From positions 1 through 61,853 of the forward strand of contig CAAGJJ010000156.1 in NCBI GenBank assembly GCA_900770165.1: 61,853 bases of DNA. Direction: 5' to 3'. The stretch comes from Clostridia bacterium (GTDB lineage: Bacteria > Bacillota > Clostridia > Oscillospirales > Acutalibacteraceae). Under the pieces are notes generated by a model. That model made no database searches. It had not been told where the DNA came from and was given only the letters and a program-made list of their open reading frames with translations. The translations under genes were made by a program, and so were the position numbers. Below are positions 6,539 through 13,444 of this stretch, in pieces (positions within the stretch are counted from its first letter, which is position 1; every line of letters starts with the position of its first letter).

Positions 6539-6994
6539 CTATTCCGAAAAAGTGTCAAGCATACGCTTTTCCGCCTCTTTAAGATAATCCATATGCCGTT
6601 GGAATAAGGATATATATATATATCTTTCATCTTCGGCAAACATAAGAAAAGCGTTTTTTTCAATTTCATCAGCTTTGTTGATTGTTTCATCAATGTATTC
6701 TTTGCCTTTATCTGTTAAAATTATTTTCTTTCTGTTTCTTGTACCGGGGATAAACTCTAACTTGGCAAGTCCTTTTTTCAAAAGATTTGTTACGGTTGAG
6801 TTAACAGTCTGCACAGGGAAAAAATAGTTATTACATAAATCATTTTGCGTAAGTGGCTCTTCCGAATGTGAAATCGCATACAATATCCAGAATGTCGAAT
6901 TTGTCATACCCAGCCGTGAAGCAAGATTACTGTAAATGTGATCACTTTCCTTGTATAGCTTGTTAAGCGTTTGTAATTGTTCCTGTATAGTCAT
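6539..6994 (-). CDS. MarR-family transcriptional regulator
   Basis: This 151-aa protein has the MarR winged helix: MTNSTFWILYAISHSEEPLTQNDLCNNYFFPVQTVNSTVTNLLKKGLAKLEFIPGTRNRKKIILTDKGKEYID, with N- and C-terminal dimerisation helices. AGAGGT precedes the ATG. It is first in the operon with GT8 and MATE genes. MarR proteins usually repress their own operon and release it on binding phenolic or drug-like ligands, which fits control of an efflux pump. The ligand is unknown. Confidence 0.9.
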   Translation of the reverse strand: MTIQEQLQTLNKLYKESDHIYSNLASRLGMTNSTFWILYAISHSEEPLTQNDLCNNYFFPVQTVNSTVTNLLKKGLAKLEFIPGTRNRKKIILTDKGKEYIDETINKADEIEKNAFLMFAEDERYIYISLFQRHMDYLKEAEKRMLDTFSE

Positions 6995-7380
6995 AGCATA
7001 TACCTCTCATATAAGATTCTGATTTCGGTAACTTGATTATAATCCGATTTTGGAAACTTATCAAGTCCTTTTTATAAATTTATAGGTTTTAACCAAGTCT
7101 TAACACAAATATATATTTGTAAAAATATATATTACGCTGTATTATGTCAAAACAAGATTTTTAACCTTTTGAACCTAAGTATTAACTGAAATTTTTTTCA
7201 AAAAACTTGGGCAAAAATCGTTTTTCAAGTGTAGTAGTAATAGAGGAACAAGTAAAAATTTTTATCAAAAAGGGTTTGGGAATATCCCCAAAATTGAAAA
7301 TCAAATTTGTTGAGTGTGGCTACACACGTTTTGCTTGCTACTCTCATTTTTAACGATTTTTACGGAAAGGATAGGATTGA
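6995..7380. other. AT-rich intergenic region with oriT-like inverted repeats
   Basis: This 386-bp stretch without a gene contains TTTGGG-N6-CCCAAA (7275-7292) and GTGTG-GCTA-CACAC (7314-7327), followed by a T-rich tract. Closely spaced inverted repeats just upstream of an ATG with GGAAAGGATAGG are the usual layout of an origin of transfer in front of a relaxase gene. Here the following frame carries only a recombinase tail. The oriT reading is inference. Confidence 0.35.
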
Positions 7381-7779
7381 ATGGATATGAAAGAAAGCGG
7401 CTACGGCTATGTTACGAGGCATAAAATAGGTGGTGCAATATCTCACGAAAAATTTTGGAAACTGTCTGCCGAGTATGAAAGCGAACGGACAGATTTGCAA
7501 AATCAAGTTAAAATTTTTGAGGAAGGAACAAAGGTTTTTGATAATCAGCAAACTGATTTTAAGCAGTTCCGTGAAATTGTCCGAAAGTATTTCGGAATTA
7601 AAGAATTAACTCCGACTATTGTGAATGAATTTGTCAAAAAAATTATAGTTCACTCTCCCGATAAATCAAGTGGACACAGAGTACAAAAAATACAGATTAT
7701 TTTTAATTTTATCGGCGAATTTGCTCCACCGAAGGGGTTTGTTCCCGATAAAAAGAAAATTCCGCAAGACTTTTTCTAA
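7381..7779 (+). pseudogene. Truncated large serine recombinase (C-terminal part, with a foreign N-terminus)
   Basis: From about residue 17 the product (AISHEKFWKLSAEYESERTDLQNQVK...KQFREIVRKYFGIKELTPTIVNEFVKKIIVHS) matches the C-terminal coiled-coil/DUF4368 region of TnpX-type recombinases. It parallels the tail of the intact recombinase at 9161-10861 (RKYSEIEELTLDILQEFIDKIIVHH). The catalytic, recombinase and zinc-ribbon domains are absent. The first 16 residues (MDMKESGYGYVTRHKI) do not belong to that family and follow an oriT-like region, so the ORF looks like a deletion fusion. A CCGCAAG/CTTGCGG hairpin overlaps the stop. Confidence 0.75.
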
Positions 7780-7992
7780 GCCTTGCGGAAAATTACTTCC
7801 TTATCAATGCCGTACTTTTTGTGACGAGTTTTTAAAAATTTAAAGAATAAGATTGAATTAACAGCCATGCTTTTGTTTTTTCAGTATTGGCTGATTTTGA
7901 CATACATAAAAATATACCGAAAGTGCGTGCCCTATATATTAATTTAGGTGCGACACCTCAAAAAAGGAGATTTTAAGAGTGAGTTATTGATT

Positions 7993-8040
7993 ATGTTCTG
8001 TAAGTATAAATATGTTTATGATTATTATTCTGTAGGTTAA
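7993..8040 (+). CDS. Tyr-rich 15-residue leader peptide
   Basis: ATG at 7993 opens a frame for MFCKYKYVYDYYSVG and then TAA; five of 15 residues are tyrosine. The first eight bases ATGTTCTG are complementary to CAGAACAT at 8043-8050, and a strong terminator follows at 8072-8115. That is the layout of a translational-attenuation leader, as found before some ribosome-protection resistance genes and in conjugative elements. The nearest Shine-Dalgarno candidates (AAAAGGAG at about 7964, GAGTGAG near 7981) are not ideally placed. A three-codon frame (GTG AGT TAT TGA) precedes and overlaps this region. Confidence 0.55.
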   Translation: MFCKYKYVYDYYSVG

Positions 8041-8071
8041 TGCAGAACATCTTCATAGCACCTATTTTAAA

Positions 8072-8115
8072 AGCAGAGTTTGCACTGCCACGTGTATAAC
8101 TCTGCTCTTTTTTTA
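8072..8115 (+). terminator. Rho-independent terminator of the attenuator
   Basis: AGCAGAGTT (8072-8080) pairs perfectly with AACTCTGCT (8098-8106) across a 17-nt loop and is followed by CTTTTTTTT. It lies between the Tyr-rich leader peptide and the sigma-like gene, so read-through rather than initiation is probably the control point. Confidence 0.85.
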
Positions 8116-8218
8116 GGGTTAAGAGAACAAGCTATGAAGCGATGGTTTCTCTACTACATACGATACCCATAGATAACCGAATTATTTGAAAAAATCAAAT
8201 AATTTGGAGGGTATAATT

Positions 8219-8616
8219 GTGAGAAATCATCGTAACGATATAAAAAATGAATTAGCTTATTTTTATATAATAATTAAAAATATGGATATAAAGGATAATA
8301 TTAAAAACTCAAAGGTAAAAGAACATGAATTTTCTCTTGAAGAGGTTATATATGACAACTGTTCGAATGATTTTGATGTGGACAAGCAGGTTGCAAAACA
8401 AAGTTTACTCTCGGTTGGATTGAATTAATTGAAAATAAGAACTTATATAAGGCTGTAAAGAGTTTATCAATTGAAGACCAAATATTTATAAGCTACATAG
8501 TCAAAGAATGCCGAACACAACGTGAACTCTCAAATATATATAACATTGCACAGCAGAATATAAGCAATAGATTTAATAACATTATTAAAAAATTAAGGCG
8601 TTTTATGAAGTTATAA
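8219..8616 (+). pseudogene. Sigma-70 region-4-like regulator of the conjugative element, frameshifted
   Basis: GTG at 8219 with TTGGAGGG 8 nt upstream opens a frame (RNHRNDIKNELAYFYIIIKNMDIKDNI...) that stops at 8428. A different frame continues immediately: ELIENKNLYKAVKSLSIEDQIFISYIV...RELSNIYNIAQQNISNRFNNIIKKLRRF, ending at 8616. The second part has the helix-turn-helix of sigma region 4. A 1-nt deletion near 8417-8422 would split one gene of about 132 codons. Such proteins in Tn916-like elements control excision genes, as orf7 does. I see no slippery heptamer that would suggest programmed frameshifting. Confidence 0.7.
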
Positions 8617-8642
8617 ATTTGTCGAAAAAATTTTTTAAAAAT

Positions 8643-8661
8643 AGGGTGTCAAAAACACCCT
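8643..8661. terminator. Short hairpin between sigma-like gene and recombinase leader
   Basis: AGGGTGT, loop CAAAA, ACACCCT, a perfect 7-bp stem. No U-tract follows on the plus strand, whereas U-rich sequence follows on the minus strand. It is either a weak terminator or an RNA-stabilising hairpin. Confidence 0.4.
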
Positions 8662-8701
8662 CAAAAAACTCTTTATATATATGAGGAGATAATTTATCTT
8701 C

Positions 8702-8761
8702 GTGGACATTGACAATTTAATAAATAATATCTCAGTAACATTTAAAGATACTCCTACCTAG
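8702..8761 (+). CDS. Candidate 19-residue leader ORF before the structured RNA
   Basis: GTG at 8702 opens MDIDNLINNISVTFKDTPT and TAG at 8759-8761. GAGGAG lies 13 nt upstream, which is long but usable. Its last codons and stop overlap the first arm (CUACC) of the GC-rich RNA structure that follows, so ribosomes finishing this peptide would disturb that structure. A coding role is inference. Confidence 0.4.
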   Translation: MDIDNLINNISVTFKDTPT

Positions 8762-8882
8762 TCACAGTCCGAGCGTTGAAGCAAGACTAAAAAGTTTTGT
8801 GAGCCGTCGCAGGCAATGAAGGTAGCCCTACAGATGAGGGGACGTGAAATTCGTGTGCCGCCATTCTAGCGGGCTGAGATAT
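8751..8882 (+). ncRNA. Structured leader RNA upstream of tnpW/recombinase (family not identified)
   Basis: A GC-rich block of about 130 nt sits in otherwise very AT-rich DNA and has no ORF. Visible pairings include an outer CTACC/GGTAG arm (8754-8758 with 8821-8825), AGACT/AGTTT, GCC-GTCGCA-GGC, CCCT/AGGG (in CCCTACAGATGAGGG), ACG-TGAAATT-CGT, and a final CCGC/GCGG hairpin (8858-8872 area). The tnpW ribosome-binding site follows about 25 nt later. Base composition, nested short stems and position between a small leader ORF and the tnpW gene suggest a conserved cis-regulatory RNA. I cannot name a known class. Confidence 0.6.
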
Positions 8883-8918
8883 ATTATTAATTATAGATTT
8901 TAGAAAGAGAGGATTTGC

Positions 8919-9104
8919 ATGACTGATTGTGAATCTATTTATTTTCCCAAAGAAAGCAAAATTAAGATTGGAAATACAACTTATGTTATTAATTCCTATT
9001 TTGACGAAAACAGCGAAAATTTAAAAGAAAAAATAAAAAAATTATTGATATTAGAGATTTACAAAGCCCACCCATTAAATTGCTCTATTAAGCCCAAAAT
9101 GTAG
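8919..9104 (+). CDS. TnpW-like small protein of a TnpX-type element
   Basis: In this 61-aa protein the central KIKIGNTTYVINSYFDENSENLKEKIKKLL matches the TnpW pattern (K-x-x-IG-x-TTY-x-V...F-x-x-x-S-x-x-x-x-x-x-KI-x-x-L) known from clostridial elements of the Tn4451 type. AGAGAGGA precedes the ATG. It lies 56 bp before the recombinase on the same strand, the usual TnpW-recombinase order. The function of TnpW is not established; a role as an accessory to the recombinase is a guess. Confidence 0.65.
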   Translation: MTDCESIYFPKESKIKIGNTTYVINSYFDENSENLKEKIKKLLILEIYKAHPLNCSIKPKM

Positions 9105-9160
9105 TATAATAAAATAGTAAACATTGTTTTTGGCTGTTTATTGAAAGGAGAAAGGCTATT

Positions 9161-10861
9161 TTGAAACAGTCAAAAGAAATAAACAATATTTTACAAAGCA
9201 ACAAAATTACTGCTTTATATTTAAGATTATCACGAGATGATGATTTAGAAGGTGAGAGCAACAGTATTTCAAATCAAAAAACACTTCTTACAAGGTATGC
9301 GAAAGAAAATGGTTTTAAAAATGTAAAAATCTTTGTTGATGATGGTATTTCGGGCGTTACATTTAATCGTCAAGGATTCAAAGAAATGTATAAACTAATT
9401 GAGTCTGATCAAGTTGGAACTTTGATAGTAAAAGATATGTCAAGGCTTGGCAGAAATTATATTGAAGTTGGACAACTTACCGAAACTATTTTACCAATGC
9501 ATGACGTTCGGTTAATAGCAGTAAATGACGGAGTTGACAGCGAAAGAGGCGAAGATGATTTCACACCATTCAGAAACATTATGAATGAATGGTATGCAAA
9601 AGATATGAGCCGAAAAATGCGATCAGCACTTAAAATTAAGGATAGTCAAGGATACGCAATAGGACATCCTCCGTATGGCTACAAATATGATGAAATTGAC
9701 AAAAAACGTTGGATTATTGATGAAGAGGCTGCTGATGTTGTTCGTCATATTTTTGACCTTAGAAAAAACAGTGAGAGTATGAACGGAATAGCGAAAATTC
9801 TTAAAAAAGAAAAAGTTTATATTCCCTCAGTATATGCAATTAAAAATGGCTTTAAAAAGCCGGTGCGTAAACCACCACTCGGAGAATATTTGTGGACTCA
9901 TGTGATGGTTCGAACGATACTGTCTAATCAATCGTATGTCGGAGATGTAATTAATTTTAAAACTTATAGCAAATCATTTAAACTTAAACAACGTATTGAA
10001 AATGATAAAGAAAATTGGCAAATACATAAGGAAGTCCATGAACCAATAATTGACAGAGAACTTTTTGAAATGGTACAAAAGACTTTTAAAACCACTAAGT
10101 GTCAAAAGCCAAAACATATCGAAAAGAATATGTTTGCTGGATTCTTACAGTGCTCAGATTGTGGGGCAAATTTAAATTACAAATTCACTCATGATAATCC
10201 TGATAATCATTACTTTTCATGTAAAAACAATAGAGCGAGAAATGGGTTATGCAAAAAAACTCATCATATAAGAGTTGATGTACTTACCGAATTAGTGAAA
10301 AATGATATTGCGAATATAGTTAGATTCGCAACTGAATTTGAAGATGAGTTTGTAAAAATAGTTGTTGATGAAGATTATAAACGAATCCAAGCAACACAAA
10401 AGAAAAATCTCGAAGCGTTAAATAAAATGCTTAGTCGAGATAAAGAACTTGATACCTTATGTGAAAAAGTCTTTGAGGAAAAAATCTTGGGTAATCTATC
10501 GGAAGAAAGATTTTTGAAGCTATCGGGAAAATACGAAGAAGAGCAGTTTGAACTTAAGGCCCAAATTAAAAATATGAAAAGGATAGTTGCCGAAGAAAAA
10601 AAGCATGAACTTAACGCCGATGAATTTCTTAAAATTGTTAGAAAATATTCTGAGATAGAAGAATTAACGCTCGATATTTTACAAGAGTTCATTGACAAAA
10701 TTATTGTTCATCATAGAGAAGAAGTTTGTGGAGAAAAAGTTCAAAAGATAGAGATTTATTATAAAATGATAGGACATATAGAAATCCCCAAAATGTCAAA
10801 ACACGAGCAAAAAAGCCTTATAAAGAATTTTGGACGAAAAAAAGAAGAGCGAATTGCTTAA
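9161..10861 (+). CDS. TnpX-type large serine recombinase, intact
   Basis: This 566-aa protein shows a resolvase domain with catalytic Ser24 in ALYLRLSRDDD, the segment VKDMSRLGRNYIEVGQL (about 91-106) and WYAKDMSRKMR (about 144-154). A recombinase domain (GYAIGHPPYGYK...) follows, then a zinc ribbon with C331, C334, C354 and C364. The C-terminus is a long coiled coil with a DUF4368-type end. Length and order fit TnpX-like recombinases that excise and insert mobile elements without a target duplication. The start is TTG at 9161, with AAAGGAG and AAAGG upstream. It lies at the extreme end of the element, 64 bp from tRNA-Leu. Confidence 0.92.
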   Translation: MKQSKEINNILQSNKITALYLRLSRDDDLEGESNSISNQKTLLTRYAKENGFKNVKIFVDDGISGVTFNRQGFKEMYKLIESDQVGTLIVKDMSRLGRNYIEVGQLTETILPMHDVRLIAVNDGVDSERGEDDFTPFRNIMNEWYAKDMSRKMRSALKIKDSQGYAIGHPPYGYKYDEIDKKRWIIDEEAADVVRHIFDLRKNSESMNGIAKILKKEKVYIPSVYAIKNGFKKPVRKPPLGEYLWTHVMVRTILSNQSYVGDVINFKTYSKSFKLKQRIENDKENWQIHKEVHEPIIDRELFEMVQKTFKTTKCQKPKHIEKNMFAGFLQCSDCGANLNYKFTHDNPDNHYFSCKNNRARNGLCKKTHHIRVDVLTELVKNDIANIVRFATEFEDEFVKIVVDEDYKRIQATQKKNLEALNKMLSRDKELDTLCEKVFEEKILGNLSEERFLKLSGKYEEEQFELKAQIKNMKRIVAEEKKHELNADEFLKIVRKYSEIEELTLDILQEFIDKIIVHHREEVCGEKVQKIEIYYKMIGHIEIPKMSKHEQKSLIKNFGRKKEERIA

Positions 10862-10925
10862 AACAATTACACTCTTCAAAAAAGGATAACCATAAGAAAA
10901 CTAAGCCCCTAATGGTTATCCAGCA
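10759..10925 (+). repeat. Element end, copy 1 of an inverted pair (partner 61687-61853)
   Basis: These 167 bp are the reverse complement of 61687-61853 with 161 identities and no gaps, by manual alignment. The repeat includes the last 34 codons of the recombinase, the 3' hairpin and the terminal TGCTGGATAACC sequence that abuts the tRNA CCA. The one difference inside the coding part is silent (GGA/GGG); the other five lie in the non-coding tail. Confidence 0.95.
10878..10921 (-). terminator. Terminator of tRNA-Leu supplied by the mobile element
   Basis: On the minus strand GGATAACCAT (paired bases 10912-10921 and 10884-10893) forms a 10-bp stem followed by six U. It is the first thing transcribed after the tRNA and belongs to the element end, because the same hairpin follows tRNA-Pro at 61691-61732. 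Confidence 0.8.
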
Positions 10926-11012
10926 TGGTGCCGCTGACCGGACTTGAACCGGTACGGTATCGCTACCGAGGGATTTTAAGTCCCTTGTGTCTGCCTATTC
11001 CACCACAGCGGC
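10926..11012 (-). tRNA. tRNA-Leu (UAA), with encoded CCA
   Basis: The minus strand gives a class II tRNA of 87 nt: acceptor GCCGCTG/CAGCGGC, D-arm GTGGAATAGGCAGAC, anticodon stem GGGAC/GTCCC-type with loop CTTAAAA (anticodon TAA), a variable arm (CGGTAGCGATACCG), a T-loop GGTTCAAGTCC, discriminator A and encoded CCA. A possible -10 box TATAAT lies at 11055-11060. The mobile element begins directly after CCA. Confidence 0.97.
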
Positions 11013-11131
11013 ATACAATATAATTATTTCATATGTCTTAGAGAAACGAAAACGATTATACTATCAACGCTAAGACAAACGAAATTATATCATACTAAGA
11101 AAAAAAAATCAATATGTTTTTAAATTTTTTC

Positions 11132-11794
11132 TTATCTTCTTTTTATATTTCTATAATATTTATCAGCAAGTAAGTGTTTATTTTTTTTGCGACTTGATCT
11201 TCCATAGAGTTTTCTACTAAAAGTATTTCTGCCAGATTTTCTTGAACTTAATATAACAACTAAAACTATTAGTATACCAATTCCAATAAGTACACATGCA
11301 ACTATACCTAGAACTTTGCTATTTTTAGAATCTGTGTATGTCACAGAAGTAACAGCACGTGGTGAGGATACATCTTCTGAAGTAACTTCAGGTAAATTTA
11401 AAGAGCTTGTCTGCTCTTCGCTCGATACATTGCTAGACGTTGTTTTGTTAGAAGATGCTGGCTGTGTGTTTTGCTGAGATGTCGCCTGTTGTGCTTGTTT
11501 ACTTTGACTGCTTTGCTTACTTTGTTGTGATGAACTGTAATTGTTAGTTTCATCTTTCTTAGAAGGTGTTGTTTGTTGAGATTGAGGTGTAGATGATGGA
11601 GCTACAGAAGAAACTTTTGAAGGAGATTCGGATGACTGAATATTAGAAGAACTAGGTATAGAATTTTGAGATGTTTGACTGCTATTAGAATTTGTATTTT
11701 GTTTAGATGATGGTGTCTCTGCATATATATTTAAATTCATTATATAACTTAATATAATAAATGATATTATAATCATTGATTTTTTTATTTTCAT
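11132..11794 (-). CDS. Ser/Gln-rich exported protein with C-terminal membrane anchor
   Basis: This 220-aa protein has an N-terminal signal segment (SMIIISFIILSYIMNLNIYAE), a low-complexity Ser/Gln/Thr-rich stalk of about 120 residues, a single hydrophobic segment (VLGIVACVLIGIGILIVLVVIL) and a basic cytoplasmic tail (SSRKSGRNTFSRKLYGRSSRKKNKH). I do not recognise a catalytic domain. The layout is that of a membrane-anchored surface stalk. It sits next to spoIIP and the small 11908-12237 gene on the same strand, which may hint at a role in sporulation, but nothing in its sequence shows this. Confidence 0.75.
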   Translation of the reverse strand: MKIKKSMIIISFIILSYIMNLNIYAETPSSKQNTNSNSSQTSQNSIPSSSNIQSSESPSKVSSVAPSSTPQSQQTTPSKKDETNNYSSSQQSKQSSQSKQAQQATSQQNTQPASSNKTTSSNVSSEEQTSSLNLPEVTSEDVSSPRAVTSVTYTDSKNSKVLGIVACVLIGIGILIVLVVILSSRKSGRNTFSRKLYGRSSRKKNKHLLADKYYRNIKRR

Positions 11795-11893
11795 TATAAA
11801 TTTCCTCCATTGTTATGTAAAGCAAGGGGTATAAAATAAAATTGCTACTAGTGCCAATAATTATACCTCCAAAATATTAAAAATGCAACTCTA

Positions 11894-11925
11894 CAAGATA
11901 TTAAACTTTAAAGTTTAATATCTTG
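11894..11925. terminator. 32-bp perfect palindrome overlapping a stop codon
   Basis: CAAGATATTAAACTTT followed directly by its exact reverse complement. It contains the end of the 11908-12237 gene. As RNA it would fold as a long hairpin at the 3' end of the spoIIP transcript and probably acts as a terminator, although the U-tract is weak. Confidence 0.6.
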
Positions 11926-12237
11926 TTTTAACGGTATGATATTTAGTAATGTATTTGTAGTATTTATTGTCCAGTTTATAATGTTTTTTATAGTTTGTAA
12001 TGTGCTATAAAAAAATGAAATATCAAATATATGGGACTTACCAAAAGTTTTTATTCCAAGATAGTGTCTAGATTCTTTTATAATATTAATATCAATAATG
12101 GAGGAATAATCGTTAAATGCTATTTGTCTTGTATTTTTGTCAGCAATAATCATTCCACAAAACAATATTATTATCAAACTAGTAGCTATTGCGGAGTATA
12201 TAAAATAGCTAATATATTTATTTTTAATATTTTTCAC
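11908..12237 (-). CDS. Small membrane protein downstream of spoIIP, unknown
   Basis: This 109-aa protein has one clear membrane segment (YFIYSAIATSLIIILFCGMII) near the N-terminus and an extracytoplasmic part rich in Ile and Asn. It starts 19 bp after the spoIIP stop, so co-expression in the mother cell is likely. I do not recognise a family. It could be a lineage-specific sporulation protein. Confidence 0.6.
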   Translation of the reverse strand: MKNIKNKYISYFIYSAIATSLIIILFCGMIIADKNTRQIAFNDYSSIIDINIIKESRHYLGIKTFGKSHIFDISFFYSTLQTIKNIINWTINTTNTLLNIIPLKQDIKL

Positions 12238-12255
12238 TTGAATAGCTCACATCCT

Positions 12256-13347
12256 TTAATTTTGTAAATCATTTAATACATTTGTTAACACGTTTCCAAG
12301 ATATCCTCCAGTTCTAACAGCTTCATCAAGTGTGTTTGCATCTGTTCCAATTTCTATTAGTAATGAACCATGTGTAATGTTCATGTTATATCTAAATTCT
12401 CCAAAAGACATAGGCCTTGTCATTCCTGGATATAATGTTTCAGCTACTTTTTGAACTCTTAATGCGAACCTTAAGTTATATTCCCAATCGGGGAAATCCA
12501 TGCTACCGTCTAAGTCACATCCAGAGACTACCATAATTTGTGCAGCTTTTTGTCCATTCACTTTGAAGGTTGGCTTTACTTTACCATTTTCGTTATTTCC
12601 TATAGAGTCTCTGTGTATATCTAGTACTACTTGTATAGAGGGGTGTGCCTCGAGTATATTATTTATTGTTGCTGAAGATCTTGAATATGATCCATTATAA
12701 CTTGGAATGTCGTGGTATGTTGTATCGTGAATAGTTTCTATTCCGTTTTCTTTTAGTTTATTTGATATTGCATTACCTACTTTTACAACATTTTTTTCGT
12801 TATCGGTTGAACGAGGGTAAAAGCTTTCGTAGTAAAATCCCAAATCATTTTCCATATAAGATTCCGAGGTGTGTGTATGAACGATTAAAACCTGCGGGCT
12901 ACCGTCTTTTTTAAAATTTATATCAGGTTTTTTAGAAAGTTCTTCTCCTATATTTAAATCGTACCCGGTACTATTTTTTACATAAAAATTATCATAACCT
13001 ATTCCACCTTCACTAAACTGACTTTCAATAATATTATATTTATTTTCGTTTTCGTGATTATTATTTTCATCTTTAGTTTCAGATGAAGTACTGTTTTCAA
13101 ATTCGGAGGAGCTGGAGATTTTTGTTTTGTTGTTTGGTTTAGATGTTTTTTTCGTTTCCTGTTGTAAAGATGCTTTATCGGCATCGGGTAAAATAAATTC
13201 AGCAGCGAATAACTCTATATTTTCTTTTTTGCCTTTAACTACAGAGAATAATCTTATAGAAAAGCATATTACAGAAAGAATTGAGCACAGTAATGCTATT
13301 ATCTTTATTGGAATATTTGGTATATTTCCTTTTCTTTTATTAAACAT
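12256..13347 (-). CDS. spoIIP: Stage II sporulation protein P (SpoIIP), peptidoglycan amidase/endopeptidase
   Basis: This 363-aa protein has one N-terminal membrane segment (IPIKIIALLCSILSVICFSIRL), a Ser/Asn/Glu-rich linker to about residue 110, and then the SpoIIP catalytic domain. Zinc-ligand and active-site motifs VLIVHTHTSESY (about 154-165), VVLDIHRDSIG and LLIEIGTDANTLDEA are all present. SpoIIP with SpoIID and SpoIIM degrades septal peptidoglycan during forespore engulfment. It follows gpr on the same strand, a common clostridial arrangement. Expression probably depends on sporulation sigma factors; no promoter was assigned. Confidence 0.95.
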   Translation of the reverse strand: MFNKRKGNIPNIPIKIIALLCSILSVICFSIRLFSVVKGKKENIELFAAEFILPDADKASLQQETKKTSKPNNKTKISSSSEFENSTSSETKDENNNHENENKYNIIESQFSEGGIGYDNFYVKNSTGYDLNIGEELSKKPDINFKKDGSPQVLIVHTHTSESYMENDLGFYYESFYPRSTDNEKNVVKVGNAISNKLKENGIETIHDTTYHDIPSYNGSYSRSSATINNILEAHPSIQVVLDIHRDSIGNNENGKVKPTFKVNGQKAAQIMVVSGCDLDGSMDFPDWEYNLRFALRVQKVAETLYPGMTRPMSFGEFRYNMNITHGSLLIEIGTDANTLDEAVRTGGYLGNVLTNVLNDLQN

Positions 13348-13444
13348 CTTTACACCTCCGAGAAAATCTATAGAAACTTTACAGGTTGTCTAATAGATAT
13401 CTTTTAAAAGGTATGAAAAAGAAATATTTTTTATTACAGTCTAA

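Noticed and set aside
8405..8430. Programmed frameshift in the sigma-like gene
   Set aside because: There is no slippery heptamer or downstream pseudoknot at the junction; a simple deletion or sequencing error explains it better.
8751..8882. Group II intron, T-box or known riboswitch
   Set aside because: No intron domain V, no T-box sequence and no riboswitch core that I recognise, so it was left as an unassigned structured RNA.
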